Positions 7,371-15,671 of a stretch of 23,649 nucleotides of DNA are shown here, piece by piece. Positions within the stretch are counted from its first letter, which is position 1; each line of letters starts with the position of its first letter. This DNA is from UBA7477 sp045602925 (GTDB lineage: Bacteria; Bacillota; Clostridia; Oscillospirales; Ruminococcaceae): positions 1-23,649 of the forward strand of contig JAZSCN010000005.1 of assembly GCA_045602925.1 (NCBI GenBank), given 5' to 3'. The translations under genes and the position numbers were made by a program. The notes below the pieces were generated by a model, which was not told the origin of the DNA, ran no database searches, and saw only the letters and a list, made by a program, of their open reading frames with translations.

Positions 7371-8678
7371 TTAGTCGTGGAGCTTACGCTTATCGATAAC
7401 TCTGACTGCCTTACCCTCGCTTCTTGCGATAGACTTAGGTGATACGAGGTGAACCTTTGGATTGATTCCGAGGATAGTCTTGATAGCTGCAACGAGCTCG
7501 GCTTCCTTCTTCTGGATATCCTTTACTGTATCTGAGAGCTGGTCTGCGTTCATTTCTACAGAGATGTCGAGAGTATCGACATTAGCAACTCTGTCAACCT
7601 CGATGAGATAGTTTGGTGAATAGCCCTGCTCGATAAGAACAGTTTCAATCTGTGATGGGAACACGTTAACGCCTCTAATAATCATCATATCGTCGCTTCT
7701 ACCCATTGGCTTTGACATCTTAACTAAGGTTCTGCCACAAGAGCACTTTTCTCTTGAAAGCACGCAGATATCTCTTGTTCTGTATCTTAGAAGTGGGAAA
7801 GCTTCCTTAGTGATGCTTGTGAACACGAGCTCGCCCTTTGAGCCTTCAGGTAAAACCTCGCCTGTTTCAGGGTCGATAATTTCTGCGATAAAGTGGTCCT
7901 CGTTTACGTGCATACCTGCCTGTGCTTCACACTCGAAGGAAACGCCCGGTCCACTTGTTTCGGTAAGTCCGTAGATATCGTAAGCCTTGATTCCGAGGGA
8001 CTTTTCGATTCCTCTTCTCATTTCTTCAGTCCATGGCTCTGCGCCGAAGATACCTGCCTTAAGCTTGTTATCCTCTGGCTTATAACCCATTTCCTTGAGA
8101 GTTTCGCCTATATATGCAGCATATGAAGGAGTACAGCAGAGTATTGTTGAACCTAAGTCCATCATAAACTGAATCTGTCTTTCTGTATTGCCGGAGGACA
8201 TAGGAAGTGTAAGGCAGCCTACCTTATGTGAGCCACCGTTAAGACCAGGGCCACCTGTGAAAAGTCCATAGCCGTAGCAAACCTGACAAACGTCTTCTTC
8301 GGTACCGCCGACAGCTACGATAGCTCTAGCACAGCAATCCTCCCAAAGCTCGATATCGTTCTGAGTATAGAATGCAACTACTCTCTTACCTGTTGTACCA
8401 CTTGTTGACTGGATTCTTACGCACTCATTAAGTGGCTTAGCCAGGAGTCCGTATGGATATGCTTCACGAAGGTCTGCCTTAGTAAGAAATGGCAGCTTGT
8501 GAAGGTCGTCTACGCTCTTTATATCATCAGGAGTAACGCCCTTTTCGTCCATAAGCTTCTTGTAGTAAGGCACATTTTCATAGACATGTTTTACCTGCTT
8601 CACAAGTCTTTCGCTCTGAAGCTTTTTCATATCCTCACGGGACATGCATTCAATTTCTTCATTCCAATATCTAGCCAT
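7371..8678 (-). CDS. paaK: Phenylacetate (aryl-acetate)-CoA ligase
   Basis: A 435-residue AMP-forming acyl-CoA synthetase that activates phenylacetate or indole-3-acetate to the CoA thioester with ATP. The phosphate-binding loop is STSGTTGK (91-98), with YGLTETSG further on. A cysteine pair CSCG, the GRSDDMMIIRGVNVFPSQIE-type hinge region and a C-terminal RSEGKAVRV with the probable catalytic lysine are typical of PaaK. Start MARYWNEEIE (ATG 8676-8678) is chosen because AGGAGG lies 8-9 nt upstream and PaaK proteins begin this way; the open frame runs 22 codons further up without a site. It follows iorA-iorB, so it may work on aryl-acetyl groups made by that enzyme. Exact acid specificity unknown. 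Confidence 0.92.
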   Translation of the reverse strand: MARYWNEEIECMSREDMKKLQSERLVKQVKHVYENVPYYKKLMDEKGVTPDDIKSVDDLHKLPFLTKADLREAYPYGLLAKPLNECVRIQSTSGTTGKRVVAFYTQNDIELWEDCCARAIVAVGGTEEDVCQVCYGYGLFTGGPGLNGGSHKVGCLTLPMSSGNTERQIQFMMDLGSTILCCTPSYAAYIGETLKEMGYKPEDNKLKAGIFGAEPWTEEMRRGIEKSLGIKAYDIYGLTETSGPGVSFECEAQAGMHVNEDHFIAEIIDPETGEVLPEGSKGELVFTSITKEAFPLLRYRTRDICVLSREKCSCGRTLVKMSKPMGRSDDMMIIRGVNVFPSQIETVLIEQGYSPNYLIEVDRVANVDTLDISVEMNADQLSDTVKDIQKKEAELVAAIKTILGINPKVHLVSPKSIARSEGKAVRVIDKRKLHD

Positions 8679-8746
8679 TGGAATCTCCTCCTTAGTAAAT
8701 TTAAGTTTATAAAGCGCAAAGTGTCTCTTTACGCAATGCTTCAATA

Positions 8747-9217
8747 TTATCTATCGCTTCCTCTTCTTGAAACGGCATACATATCGCAGAGATACTGCTT
8801 TCCACACTTTGTTTTAAAGACAGTATTGAGGACTTCTACGATAGATTCCTTATCGAGTCTTTTTTCAAACGCCTTGACAAGAAAGTTTGCCTCGGCTAAA
8901 ATCTGGTACTCGATACCCTGGATATCCTCATAGCTGGCGTTCTTGACAATAAGATTATGCACCTTTTCGATAAAGCTTCTCTCATAGCCGAGGTTCAAAA
9001 GAAGCATATCCGAAACCTGCGCACTTTCTGCACCTGTATCTGCTATATCGCAGACAGCTGCGGCGACTTCGATTGTGAGAATTTTGTCATCGGACAGACC
9101 TTCCTCTATAGCTATAGCTCTGGCAAGTGAGCAGACCTTCAGTATATGGTTCACCTTTTCGGGATTGCCGGTATTATGTTGAATTAGAAGTGATATGAGT
9201 GCTGACATTTCAGACAT
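8747..9217 (-). CDS. Degenerate HD-domain protein (probable pseudoenzyme)
   Basis: A 156-residue helical protein with the outline of an HD phosphohydrolase: KVNHILKVCSLARAIA (21-36) corresponds to the first helix with H24, and VAAAVCDIAD (51-60) sits where the HD pair should be but has Cys-Asp. The stretch after it, VHNLIVKNASYEDIQGIEY (86-104), resembles the segment where active relatives carry consecutive histidines (recalled pattern HHHTY), and AEANFL (108-113) replaces the usual AD(F/R)L aspartate with Asn. Most metal ligands are therefore missing, which suggests a binding or regulatory role rather than hydrolysis. It lies between iorB (26 bp) and paaK (68 bp) and is cotranscribed. The start has GGAGG with 8-nt spacing. 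Confidence 0.7.
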   Translation of the reverse strand: MSEMSALISLLIQHNTGNPEKVNHILKVCSLARAIAIEEGLSDDKILTIEVAAAVCDIADTGAESAQVSDMLLLNLGYERSFIEKVHNLIVKNASYEDIQGIEYQILAEANFLVKAFEKRLDKESIVEVLNTVFKTKCGKQYLCDMYAVSRRGSDR

Positions 9218-9242
9218 TTATCACACCTCCGATTGATATCTT

Positions 9243-9815
9243 CTAAGCGTTCTTTCCGAGTTCAAATGCCTTTTTATTAAGCTGTAAAAACTTTGGTGGA
9301 ACACAAGCCTCGAGGGCACTTTGCCAATAGCTATCCTCAAAGCCCATTTTTGTTGAAACGAGGCCCATCAAAACTACGTTTGAAGCCTTTGCGTTACCTA
9401 CAGAAAGTGCGAGTGAAAGAGCGTCGCAGGAGAGAACGTCAAGTCCCTGAGCTCTCATCTTTCCAATTACATCTTCTGGATACTGCATAACGCCTTGGAT
9501 AACGGGCATAGGGTCGAGCTGCTGGGTTGAAGTAACGATATGTCCACCCTTTTTAAGATAGGACACCCATCTTGCTGCCTCCAGAGCCTCGAAGCTGATG
9601 ATTATATCGGCTTCGCCCTTTTCGATTACAGGTGAATACACCTTATCGCCGTACTTTACGTATGTAACAACCGAACCACCTCTCTGGCTCATTCCGTGCA
9701 CTTCAGAAACCTTTACATCAAAGCCCTGAGCTAAGAGCACGTTACCTATAAGTCTTGAAGCTAAAAGTGAACCCTGTCCACCTACGCCGACTATCATAAT
9801 TGATTTTGTTTCCAT
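9243..9815 (-). CDS. iorB: Indolepyruvate:ferredoxin oxidoreductase, beta subunit
   Basis: A 190-residue gamma-type domain of the 2-oxoacid:acceptor oxidoreductase family, beginning SIMIVGVGGQGSLLASRLIG, with the family VSEVHGMSQRGGSVVTYVK stretch (36-54). It pairs with IorA to oxidise indolepyruvate, phenylpyruvate or 4-hydroxyphenylpyruvate to the aryl-acetyl-CoA plus CO2, reducing ferredoxin. The gene starts 28 bp after the iorA stop, as in most ior operons. Length and motifs match the family. Confidence 0.93.
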   Translation of the reverse strand: METKSIMIVGVGGQGSLLASRLIGNVLLAQGFDVKVSEVHGMSQRGGSVVTYVKYGDKVYSPVIEKGEADIIISFEALEAARWVSYLKKGGHIVTSTQQLDPMPVIQGVMQYPEDVIGKMRAQGLDVLSCDALSLALSVGNAKASNVVLMGLVSTKMGFEDSYWQSALEACVPPKFLQLNKKAFELGKNA

Positions 9816-9843
9816 ATATATTATCCTTTCAATACAAAGCTAA

Positions 9844-11574
9844 TTACTCACCGATTGCGCCGAGCTTACACATATCTGTACAGATACCGCAGCCTACGCA
9901 CTGTGTAGCGTCGATAACTGCCTTGCCGTTATGCACTGAAAGTGCAGGACAGCCAATCTTAAGGCACATCTTACAGCCTACGCACTTATCGGTATTAACC
10001 TTGAGTGCAGGCTTATGCTGAACATACTTCAAGAGTGCGCATGGTCTTCTTGAGATGATAACTGAAGCTTCAGGAGCTTCGAGTTCTTCCTTGATAGCCT
10101 GTTCACATTCCTTCATATTGTAAGGGTCAACAACTCTAACTCTATTGATGCCAAGAGCCTTGCAGAGTGCCTCGAGGTTAACTGCATATGCAGGGTCGCC
10201 CTTGAGATTCTTGCCCGTTGTAGGGTTCTGCTGGTGGCCTGTCATACCTGTAATAGAGTTGTCTAAAATAATAACGACAGAATTAGAATCGTTATATGCG
10301 ATATTCACGAGTCCTGTCATACCGCTATGCATAAAGGTTGAGTCGCCGATTACTGCAACAGACTTTCTTTCGGCCTCCTCGCCTCTTGCTTTATTAAAGC
10401 CGTGTAGTGCAGAGATTGAAGCGCCCATACAGATTGTTGTATCCATTGCAGAAAGCGGAGCTGCTGCACCTAAGGTATAACAGCCGATATCGCCTGTTAC
10501 GGTAACCTTAAGCTTAGAGAGACAGTAGAAAAGGCCTCTATGTGGACAGCCTGCGCACATTACCGGTGGTCTTACCGGAACCTGCTCGCTGAACACGTCA
10601 AACTCAGGCTTTGTACCCAGAATCTTCTCTGCGATTATTGTCTGTGAAAGCTCACCAATTTTAGAGAAAAGCTCCTTACCGATAACCTTGATTCCATTCT
10701 TAAGACAATGTGTTTCGATAACATCGTCGAGCTCTTCGATAACGTATACTGTTTCATACTTATTAGCGAAGTCCTTGATGATATCCACAGGGAGTGGGTT
10801 AACAAGGCCGAGCTTTAGGTATGAAGCCTTATCGCCGAGGGCTTCTCTTGAATACTGGTAAGCTATACCGCTTGTGATAACGCCGAATGAAGCACCTTCG
10901 TTGATTTCTACCTTATTGAACGGGCAGTCATTACCGTACTCCTCAGCCTTCTTAAGTCTTTCCTCGACTGTAACGTGGAGCTTTCTTGCGTTTGCAGGAA
11001 GTGTAACATACTTAGCGGCGTTCTTTACATACTCCTTAAGCTCGTCGCCCTGTCTATCGCAAAGCTCTACAGCTGACTGAGAGTGTGCAACTCTTGTTGT
11101 CATTCGGACAATTACAGGGGTATCAAACTTTTCAGAAAGCTCGAAGCCCTGCTTTACGAATTCCTTGACCTCGCTTGAATCGGAAGGCTCGAGCATAAGC
11201 ACCTTAGAAGCGATTGCGTGGTGTCGTGAATCCTGCTCGTTCTGTGACGAGTGCATTCCCGGGTCGTCGGCAACGCAAATAACGAGTCCACCGTTTACTC
11301 CTGTATAGCCTGCTGTATATAGTGGGTCAGCGGCAACATTGAGTCCCACGTGCTTCATTCCACAAAATGCTCTTGCACCTGCGATAGAGGCACCAAGTGC
11401 AACCTCGAGAGCTACCTTTTCGTTTGGAGCCCATTCGGAATAGATTTCATTATATTTTGCTACCTCCTCGGTAACCTCAGTTGAAGGTGTACCTGGGTAT
11501 GAAGATGCAACCTTACATCCTCCTTCATAAAGACCTCTTGCGAAGGCCTCATTACCAAGCATAAGCTTTTTCAA
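9844..11574 (-). CDS. iorA: Indolepyruvate:ferredoxin oxidoreductase, alpha subunit
   Basis: A 576-residue catalytic subunit. The N-terminal pyrimidine-binding half starts LMLGNEAFARGLYEGGCKVA and has SSYPGTPSTEV. The TPP/pyrophosphate half carries GDIGCYTLG, MGASISALHG and GDSTFMHSG followed by N-rich ILDNSITGMTGHQ. The last ~45 residues form a ferredoxin domain with CVGCKMCLKIGCP and CVGCGICTDMCK for two [4Fe-4S] clusters. It decarboxylates aryl pyruvates from aromatic amino acid transamination. Start is TTG at 11572-11574 (MKKLMLGNEAF), 9 nt after AAGGAA; the in-frame ATG four codons later is the alternative. First gene of the ior-HD-paaK-ACT operon. Confidence 0.95.
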   Translation of the reverse strand: MKKLMLGNEAFARGLYEGGCKVASSYPGTPSTEVTEEVAKYNEIYSEWAPNEKVALEVALGASIAGARAFCGMKHVGLNVAADPLYTAGYTGVNGGLVICVADDPGMHSSQNEQDSRHHAIASKVLMLEPSDSSEVKEFVKQGFELSEKFDTPVIVRMTTRVAHSQSAVELCDRQGDELKEYVKNAAKYVTLPANARKLHVTVEERLKKAEEYGNDCPFNKVEINEGASFGVITSGIAYQYSREALGDKASYLKLGLVNPLPVDIIKDFANKYETVYVIEELDDVIETHCLKNGIKVIGKELFSKIGELSQTIIAEKILGTKPEFDVFSEQVPVRPPVMCAGCPHRGLFYCLSKLKVTVTGDIGCYTLGAAAPLSAMDTTICMGASISALHGFNKARGEEAERKSVAVIGDSTFMHSGMTGLVNIAYNDSNSVVIILDNSITGMTGHQQNPTTGKNLKGDPAYAVNLEALCKALGINRVRVVDPYNMKECEQAIKEELEAPEASVIISRRPCALLKYVQHKPALKVNTDKCVGCKMCLKIGCPALSVHNGKAVIDATQCVGCGICTDMCKLGAIGE

Positions 11575-11631
11575 ATCAGTTCATTCCTTTCGGATTCTTA
11601 ATATCGTTTCTAAAAAATAATCAACCTAGTA

Positions 11632-11660
11632 ATTATATCACATTTCAAGTTATTTGTTAA
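11632..11660 (-). promoter_or_regulatory. Promoter of the ior-paaK operon
   Basis: Minus strand -35 TTAACA (11660-11655), 17-bp spacer, perfect -10 TATAAT (11637-11632), giving a start near 11625, ~50 bp before iorA. Strong sigma-A match (11 of 12 positions). Confidence 0.75.
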
Positions 11661-11704
11661 TACCTTTTAATAAACTCAACCTATATTTTGTATATTTCAT
11701 ACAA

Positions 11705-13744
11705 TCAGAGGTCGCTTCCCTTGTCGAAAAGTTCCTCCACGGCTTTACGCAGACCTGAATTTGCGATGTCCTTAAGATAAGGGTCGCGCTCACAAAGCAG
11801 TTGTGCTTCGCGCTGTGCCTTACGCATAAGCTCTATATCCTGTGTCATATCGGCAATTTTCATCCTCGGCAAGCCGTGTTGTCTACTACCGAAAAATTCG
11901 CCCGGACCACGGAGCTTTAAATCCTCTTCAGAAATTTTAAAGCCGTCGGTTGTTCTTGCCAGAATCTCCATACGATGTCTGCACTCGTCGGTCATATTCT
12001 CGGTAATCAAAATGCAATATGATTTATACTTACCTCTACCTACTCTGCCACGCAGCTGATGGAGCTGAGAAAGTCCGAAGCGTTCGGTATTCTCTATGAC
12101 CATAACTGTGGCATTAGGGACATCGACGCCGACCTCTATAACTGTAGTGGCAACAAGCACAGAAAGCTCTCCACGCTGGAACTGCGTCATTACTCTTTCC
12201 TTTTCCTCTGGTGGCATTTTACCGTGGAGAAGTCCTACTGTATAGCTCTTGAAGGCTGTTCTTGAGATTTCTTCGGCATATTTCTTGACAGAGCGAAGCT
12301 CCATATCGCTTTCCTCAATCATTGGGCAGACGATATAGGCTTGTCTTCCTGCGTCGAGCTCTTTTCTGACAAAGCCGAATGCGTCGTCACGCTTCTTACC
12401 GGTAATACCGTAGGTTTTTATTGCAATTCTACCCTTAGGCAATTCGTCGAGCAGGGATATATCGAGGTCGCCGAACATCATAAGTGCGAGTGTTCTAGGA
12501 ATCGGGGTTGCAGACATAACGAGCTTATGTGGGCTTTCGCCCTTTGCTGCGAGGGCTGACCTTTGATTTACGCCGAATCTATGCTGTTCGTCGGTTATTA
12601 CGAGCCCCAACTTGTCAAAGCTTACGCTATCCTGGAAGAGGGCGTGCGTACCGACTGCTACGCTACACTCGCCGTTCTTGATAAGCGAGCGGATTTCGTT
12701 TTTCTCCTTTGCTGAAAGCGAGCCGGTGAGCAGGCACACCTTGACGCCGAGTGGATTTAGAAACTCGCAAAGCGTTTTATAATGCTGTATTGCGAGGATT
12801 TCTGTCGGAGCCATAAGAGCAGTCTGTAAGCCATTCATTGCGACAAAGTACGCACAGGCAGCTGCGACGGCTGTCTTACCCGAGCCCACGTCACCCTGCA
12901 ACAGCCTATTCATAGAGCGACCTGAGAGCATATCGCTGACGCATTCTTTTATAGAACGCTTTTGGGCGCCGGTAAGTTCAAACGGCAGAGATTCGCCGAA
13001 AGGTCTGAGTGTTACGTTTTTAAGCTTAAGTGCACTACTCTCACGGTTTTTATGCTTTAGCATCTGCATACCGAGTGACATCATAAAAAGCTCGTCGAAG
13101 ATAAGTCTTTCTCTGGCGACACTTAGTGCGTGGTTATCCTTTGGAAAATGTATATTCTCGTATGCGTATCGTATAGCACAGAGCATACAGCGTTTTTGGA
13201 TATCCTGTGGCAACACATCGGCAAAATCATCAATTCTGTAGAGGGCTTCCTTCATAGACAGTCTTACCATTGCTTGTGACAGGCCTTCGGTAAGCGGATA
13301 CACCGGCTGGATTAAATCCTCGCTATCGCCTTGCAGTACAAGCGGTGACTGCATATCGGCTTTCTTGCCCATAAAGGTGACCTTGCCATAGAGCAGGTAT
13401 TCCTCACCGACCACTAATCTATCGAAGAGGTACTGGCTATTATATATAGTAACTGTCATATCCGACTCGCCGTCGGTTACGAGCAGCTTATAGATTGTCA
13501 TACCCTTACGGATTCTGGCAGGCATAAGCTTTCTTGTAACGGTCGCTGATATAACGTTCATTTCATCCTTGACTGCGTCACAGATTGCGACGGGACTTGT
13601 ATAGTCGATATATCCTCTTGGGAAAAGCTGTAAAAGCTCGCCTACTGTATTAACAGACAGCTTTTTATACAGTTCGGCTCTCTTTGGGCCTATTTTATTG
13701 AGTGAGGTTAATTTGTCACTGCTGCTTAGTATTCTGCTGTTCAA
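11705..13744 (-). CDS. recG: ATP-dependent DNA helicase RecG
   Basis: A 679-residue SF2 helicase that remodels stalled replication forks and Holliday junctions. An N-terminal helix-hairpin-helix-like start (LTSLNKIGPKRAELYKKL) leads into the wedge/OB domain. The helicase core has Walker A GDVGSGKT (284-291), the DEQHRFG box, SATPIPRTLAL and the RecG motif GRVGRGKYKSYCIL, with a C-terminal hook. I chose the TTG start at 13742-13744: AAGGTGGTGAG lies just upstream, and the only upstream in-frame ATG (13784-13786) lies upstream of the predicted -10, so it would not be transcribed. B. subtilis RecG is of similar length. Divergent from the sodium symporter gene. Confidence 0.95.
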   Translation of the reverse strand: MNSRILSSSDKLTSLNKIGPKRAELYKKLSVNTVGELLQLFPRGYIDYTSPVAICDAVKDEMNVISATVTRKLMPARIRKGMTIYKLLVTDGESDMTVTIYNSQYLFDRLVVGEEYLLYGKVTFMGKKADMQSPLVLQGDSEDLIQPVYPLTEGLSQAMVRLSMKEALYRIDDFADVLPQDIQKRCMLCAIRYAYENIHFPKDNHALSVARERLIFDELFMMSLGMQMLKHKNRESSALKLKNVTLRPFGESLPFELTGAQKRSIKECVSDMLSGRSMNRLLQGDVGSGKTAVAAACAYFVAMNGLQTALMAPTEILAIQHYKTLCEFLNPLGVKVCLLTGSLSAKEKNEIRSLIKNGECSVAVGTHALFQDSVSFDKLGLVITDEQHRFGVNQRSALAAKGESPHKLVMSATPIPRTLALMMFGDLDISLLDELPKGRIAIKTYGITGKKRDDAFGFVRKELDAGRQAYIVCPMIEESDMELRSVKKYAEEISRTAFKSYTVGLLHGKMPPEEKERVMTQFQRGELSVLVATTVIEVGVDVPNATVMVIENTERFGLSQLHQLRGRVGRGKYKSYCILITENMTDECRHRMEILARTTDGFKISEEDLKLRGPGEFFGSRQHGLPRMKIADMTQDIELMRKAQREAQLLCERDPYLKDIANSGLRKAVEELFDKGSDL

Positions 13745-13774
13745 CGAGCTCACCACCTTTTTCAAACTACATTT

Positions 13775-13803
13775 ATAATAGCACATTTTTGTGCATTTTA
13801 CAA
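13775..13803 (-). promoter_or_regulatory. recG promoter with spacer dyad
   Basis: Minus strand -35 TTGTAA (13803-13798), 17-bp spacer, -10 TATTAT (13780-13775). The spacer holds a perfect dyad GCACA-TTTT-TGTGC (13781-13794), a possible regulator site. Predicted start near 13769 leaves a ~25-nt leader to the TTG start. Confidence 0.6.
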
Positions 13804-13820
13804 GCTACAAAATCACGAAT

Positions 13821-13915
13821 GGGGCGACGGTGGGCGACTTAAGTCGCCCTTTGCCGTCGGCGACGCCGACGGCTTTCTTTTCTTTCGCCTACGGGCGAAA
13901 GAAAAGCGTCGCCCC
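13821..13915. repeat. 95-bp cloverleaf inverted-repeat element
   Basis: An outer 9-bp stem GGGGCGACG/CGTCGCCCC (13821-13829/13907-13915) encloses three perfect hairpins: the 18-nt palindrome GGGCGACTTAAGTCGCCC (13832-13849), GCCGTCGGC-GAC-GCCGACGGC (13853-13873), and a 13-bp stem CTTTTCTTTCGCC/GGCGAAAGAAAAG with a TACG loop (13877-13906). Almost every base is in a stem. It is much more GC-rich than the surrounding intergenic DNA and sits between divergent recG and the symporter gene, outside both promoters. This resembles REP/BIME-like or other non-autonomous mobile palindromic elements; family unknown. No second copy noticed in the window. Confidence 0.85.
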
Positions 13916-13954
13916 GATTGCACAAGAAATTTCCGATAAAATAAAAACTTCGGC

Positions 13955-13983
13955 TTGACAAAATTTTCTTTATATAGTATAAT
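13955..13983 (+). promoter_or_regulatory. Consensus sigma-A promoter of the sodium symporter gene
   Basis: TTGACA (13955-13960), a 17-bp AT-rich spacer and TATAAT (13978-13983): all 12 positions match the consensus with ideal spacing. Predicted start near 13990. A small dyad CACTTTAGTG and two copies of GCATAAAA follow at 13992-14016. Confidence 0.9.
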
Positions 13984-14058
13984 AGCATTGTCACTTTAGT
14001 GCATAAAAGCATAAAAGTTTTAAAGCACTATAGAATATTAAATGAATGGGGATTTAGT

Positions 14059-15597
14059 ATGGTAGAAATCTGGATAACGCTTGCCGTATATCTTATCGTT
14101 ATGATTGGCATTGGCGTTTACTGCAGAAAAGCAAATTCGGGCGTATCGGAATTTGTACTTGGTGGACGTGGTGTTGGCGCATGGTTCACTGCATTCGCAT
14201 ACGGAACATCATATTTCTCGGCTGTAATCTTTGTTGGCTACGCCGGAAAATTCGGTTGGAACTACGGTGTTGCTTCGACATGGATAGGTATTGGAAACGC
14301 TGTTATCGGTTCGCTTATGCCTTGGCTGATACTCGGCAGACGAACAAGAATAATGACAAAGCATCTTGACTCTAAGACTATGTCAGACTTTTTCGAGAAG
14401 CGTTACGCAAGCAAGAAGCTAAAGACGGTATCGGCTGCTATCGTATTTATGTTCCTTATTCCTTACACAGCATCGGTTTACAATGGTCTTTCAAGGCTTT
14501 TTGAAAAAGGCTTTGGAATCTCATACAAGTACTGCATCATTGGTATGGCAGTATTCACAGCAATTTACGTTATCCTTGGTGGATACAAGGCAACAGCTAT
14601 GAACGACTTTGTTCAGGGAGTTATGATGCTTATTGGTATCGCTGCAGTTGTACTCGCTGTACTCGGCGAAAACGGTGGTCTTACATCCTCGATTGATGCT
14701 ATGTCAAAGATTGAGACAGCTGACGGAGAGACAGGCGCATTCGCTTCTATCTTCGGCCCTGACCCTATAAACCTTATCGGCGTTGTAATTCTCACTTCTC
14801 TTGGCACATGGGGACTTCCACAGATGGTACAGAAGTTCTACGCTATCAAGGACGACAGAGCGGTTAAGATTGGTACTATTGTTTCTACCTTCTTCGCTGT
14901 TGTTGTAGCAGGTGGTTGCTACTTCCTCGGTGGCTTCGGCAGACTTTTTGTAACAAACGAAAACGGCACACCAAAGGGTGGCTTTGATGCGATTGTTCCT
15001 ACTATGATGGAAAAGCTTCCACAGCTTCTCTTTGCTATCGTAATTGTTCTTGTTCTCTCGGCTTCAATGTCTACACTTTCTTCGCTCGTTCTCACATCCT
15101 CCTCTACACTTACGCTTGACCTTGTTAAGCCTATGATGAAGGAAAAGATGGATGAAAAGAAGCAGGTTCTTGTTATGAGAATATTCATTGCTATATTCCT
15201 GCTCATCTCAGTTGTTATTGCAATTATCACTCTTGAAAACCCACAGACTATTATTTCTACACTTATGTCTATAAGCTGGGGTGCACTCGCCGGCGCATTC
15301 CTTGCACCGTTCCTATATGGTCTTTTCTGGAAGGGTGTAACAAAGGCTGCAGTTTGGGCAAGCTTTATAAGTGGTGTAGCAATCACAGTTGTACATATGT
15401 GTCTGTACACTCTCAAGATTGGCAACCTCGACTTACCTATGGAAATCGGCGGACTCAGCCTTGCTTCTCCAATCAATGCGGGTGCATTCGCAATGCTCTT
15501 TGGTCTTGTTGTGGTACCGGTTGTAAGCCTTATCACAAAGAAGCCTGAAAAGGAGCATATTGAAAAGGTGTTTGAATGCTACGCTACCGAAAAGTAA
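14059..15597 (+). CDS. Sodium:solute symporter (SSS family)
   Basis: A 512-residue integral membrane transporter with about 13 hydrophobic segments, using the sodium gradient to import a small solute. Family features include SEFVLGGRGVGAWFTAFAYG after the first membrane segment, the GGYKATAMNDFVQGVMM signature region, and LSASMSTLSSLVLTSSSTLT in the later core. It is PutP-like in general layout (proline, pantothenate and related symporters), but substrate specificity cannot be read from sequence. The start ATG at 14059 (MVEIWITLAVYL) is preferred because GGGGA lies 8 nt upstream and it begins directly with the first membrane helix; an upstream ATG at 13999 would add 20 non-membrane residues and lacks a site. 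Driven by the consensus promoter at 13955. Confidence 0.92.
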   Translation: MVEIWITLAVYLIVMIGIGVYCRKANSGVSEFVLGGRGVGAWFTAFAYGTSYFSAVIFVGYAGKFGWNYGVASTWIGIGNAVIGSLMPWLILGRRTRIMTKHLDSKTMSDFFEKRYASKKLKTVSAAIVFMFLIPYTASVYNGLSRLFEKGFGISYKYCIIGMAVFTAIYVILGGYKATAMNDFVQGVMMLIGIAAVVLAVLGENGGLTSSIDAMSKIETADGETGAFASIFGPDPINLIGVVILTSLGTWGLPQMVQKFYAIKDDRAVKIGTIVSTFFAVVVAGGCYFLGGFGRLFVTNENGTPKGGFDAIVPTMMEKLPQLLFAIVIVLVLSASMSTLSSLVLTSSSTLTLDLVKPMMKEKMDEKKQVLVMRIFIAIFLLISVVIAIITLENPQTIISTLMSISWGALAGAFLAPFLYGLFWKGVTKAAVWASFISGVAITVVHMCLYTLKIGNLDLPMEIGGLSLASPINAGAFAMLFGLVVVPVVSLITKKPEKEHIEKVFECYATEK

Positions 15598-15629
15598 AAT
15601 CACTTTAAAAAATAGCTAAATATTACAAA

Positions 15630-15670
15630 AAAGGACAAATCTACAGCTTAAGGTTTGTCCTTTATTTTTT
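15630..15670 (+). terminator. Intrinsic terminator of the symporter gene
   Basis: Perfect 10-bp stem AAAGGACAAA/TTTGTCCTTT (15630-15639/15654-15663) followed by ATTTTTT. The A run upstream also allows weak function on the other strand. Confidence 0.85.
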
Positions 15671-15671
15671 C

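Noticed and set aside
14919..15536. Long (205-codon) minus-strand open frame inside the sodium symporter gene
   Set aside because: It is antisense to a clear SSS transporter, has no ribosome binding site or family motif, and follows from the T- and C-rich third codon positions of the real gene.
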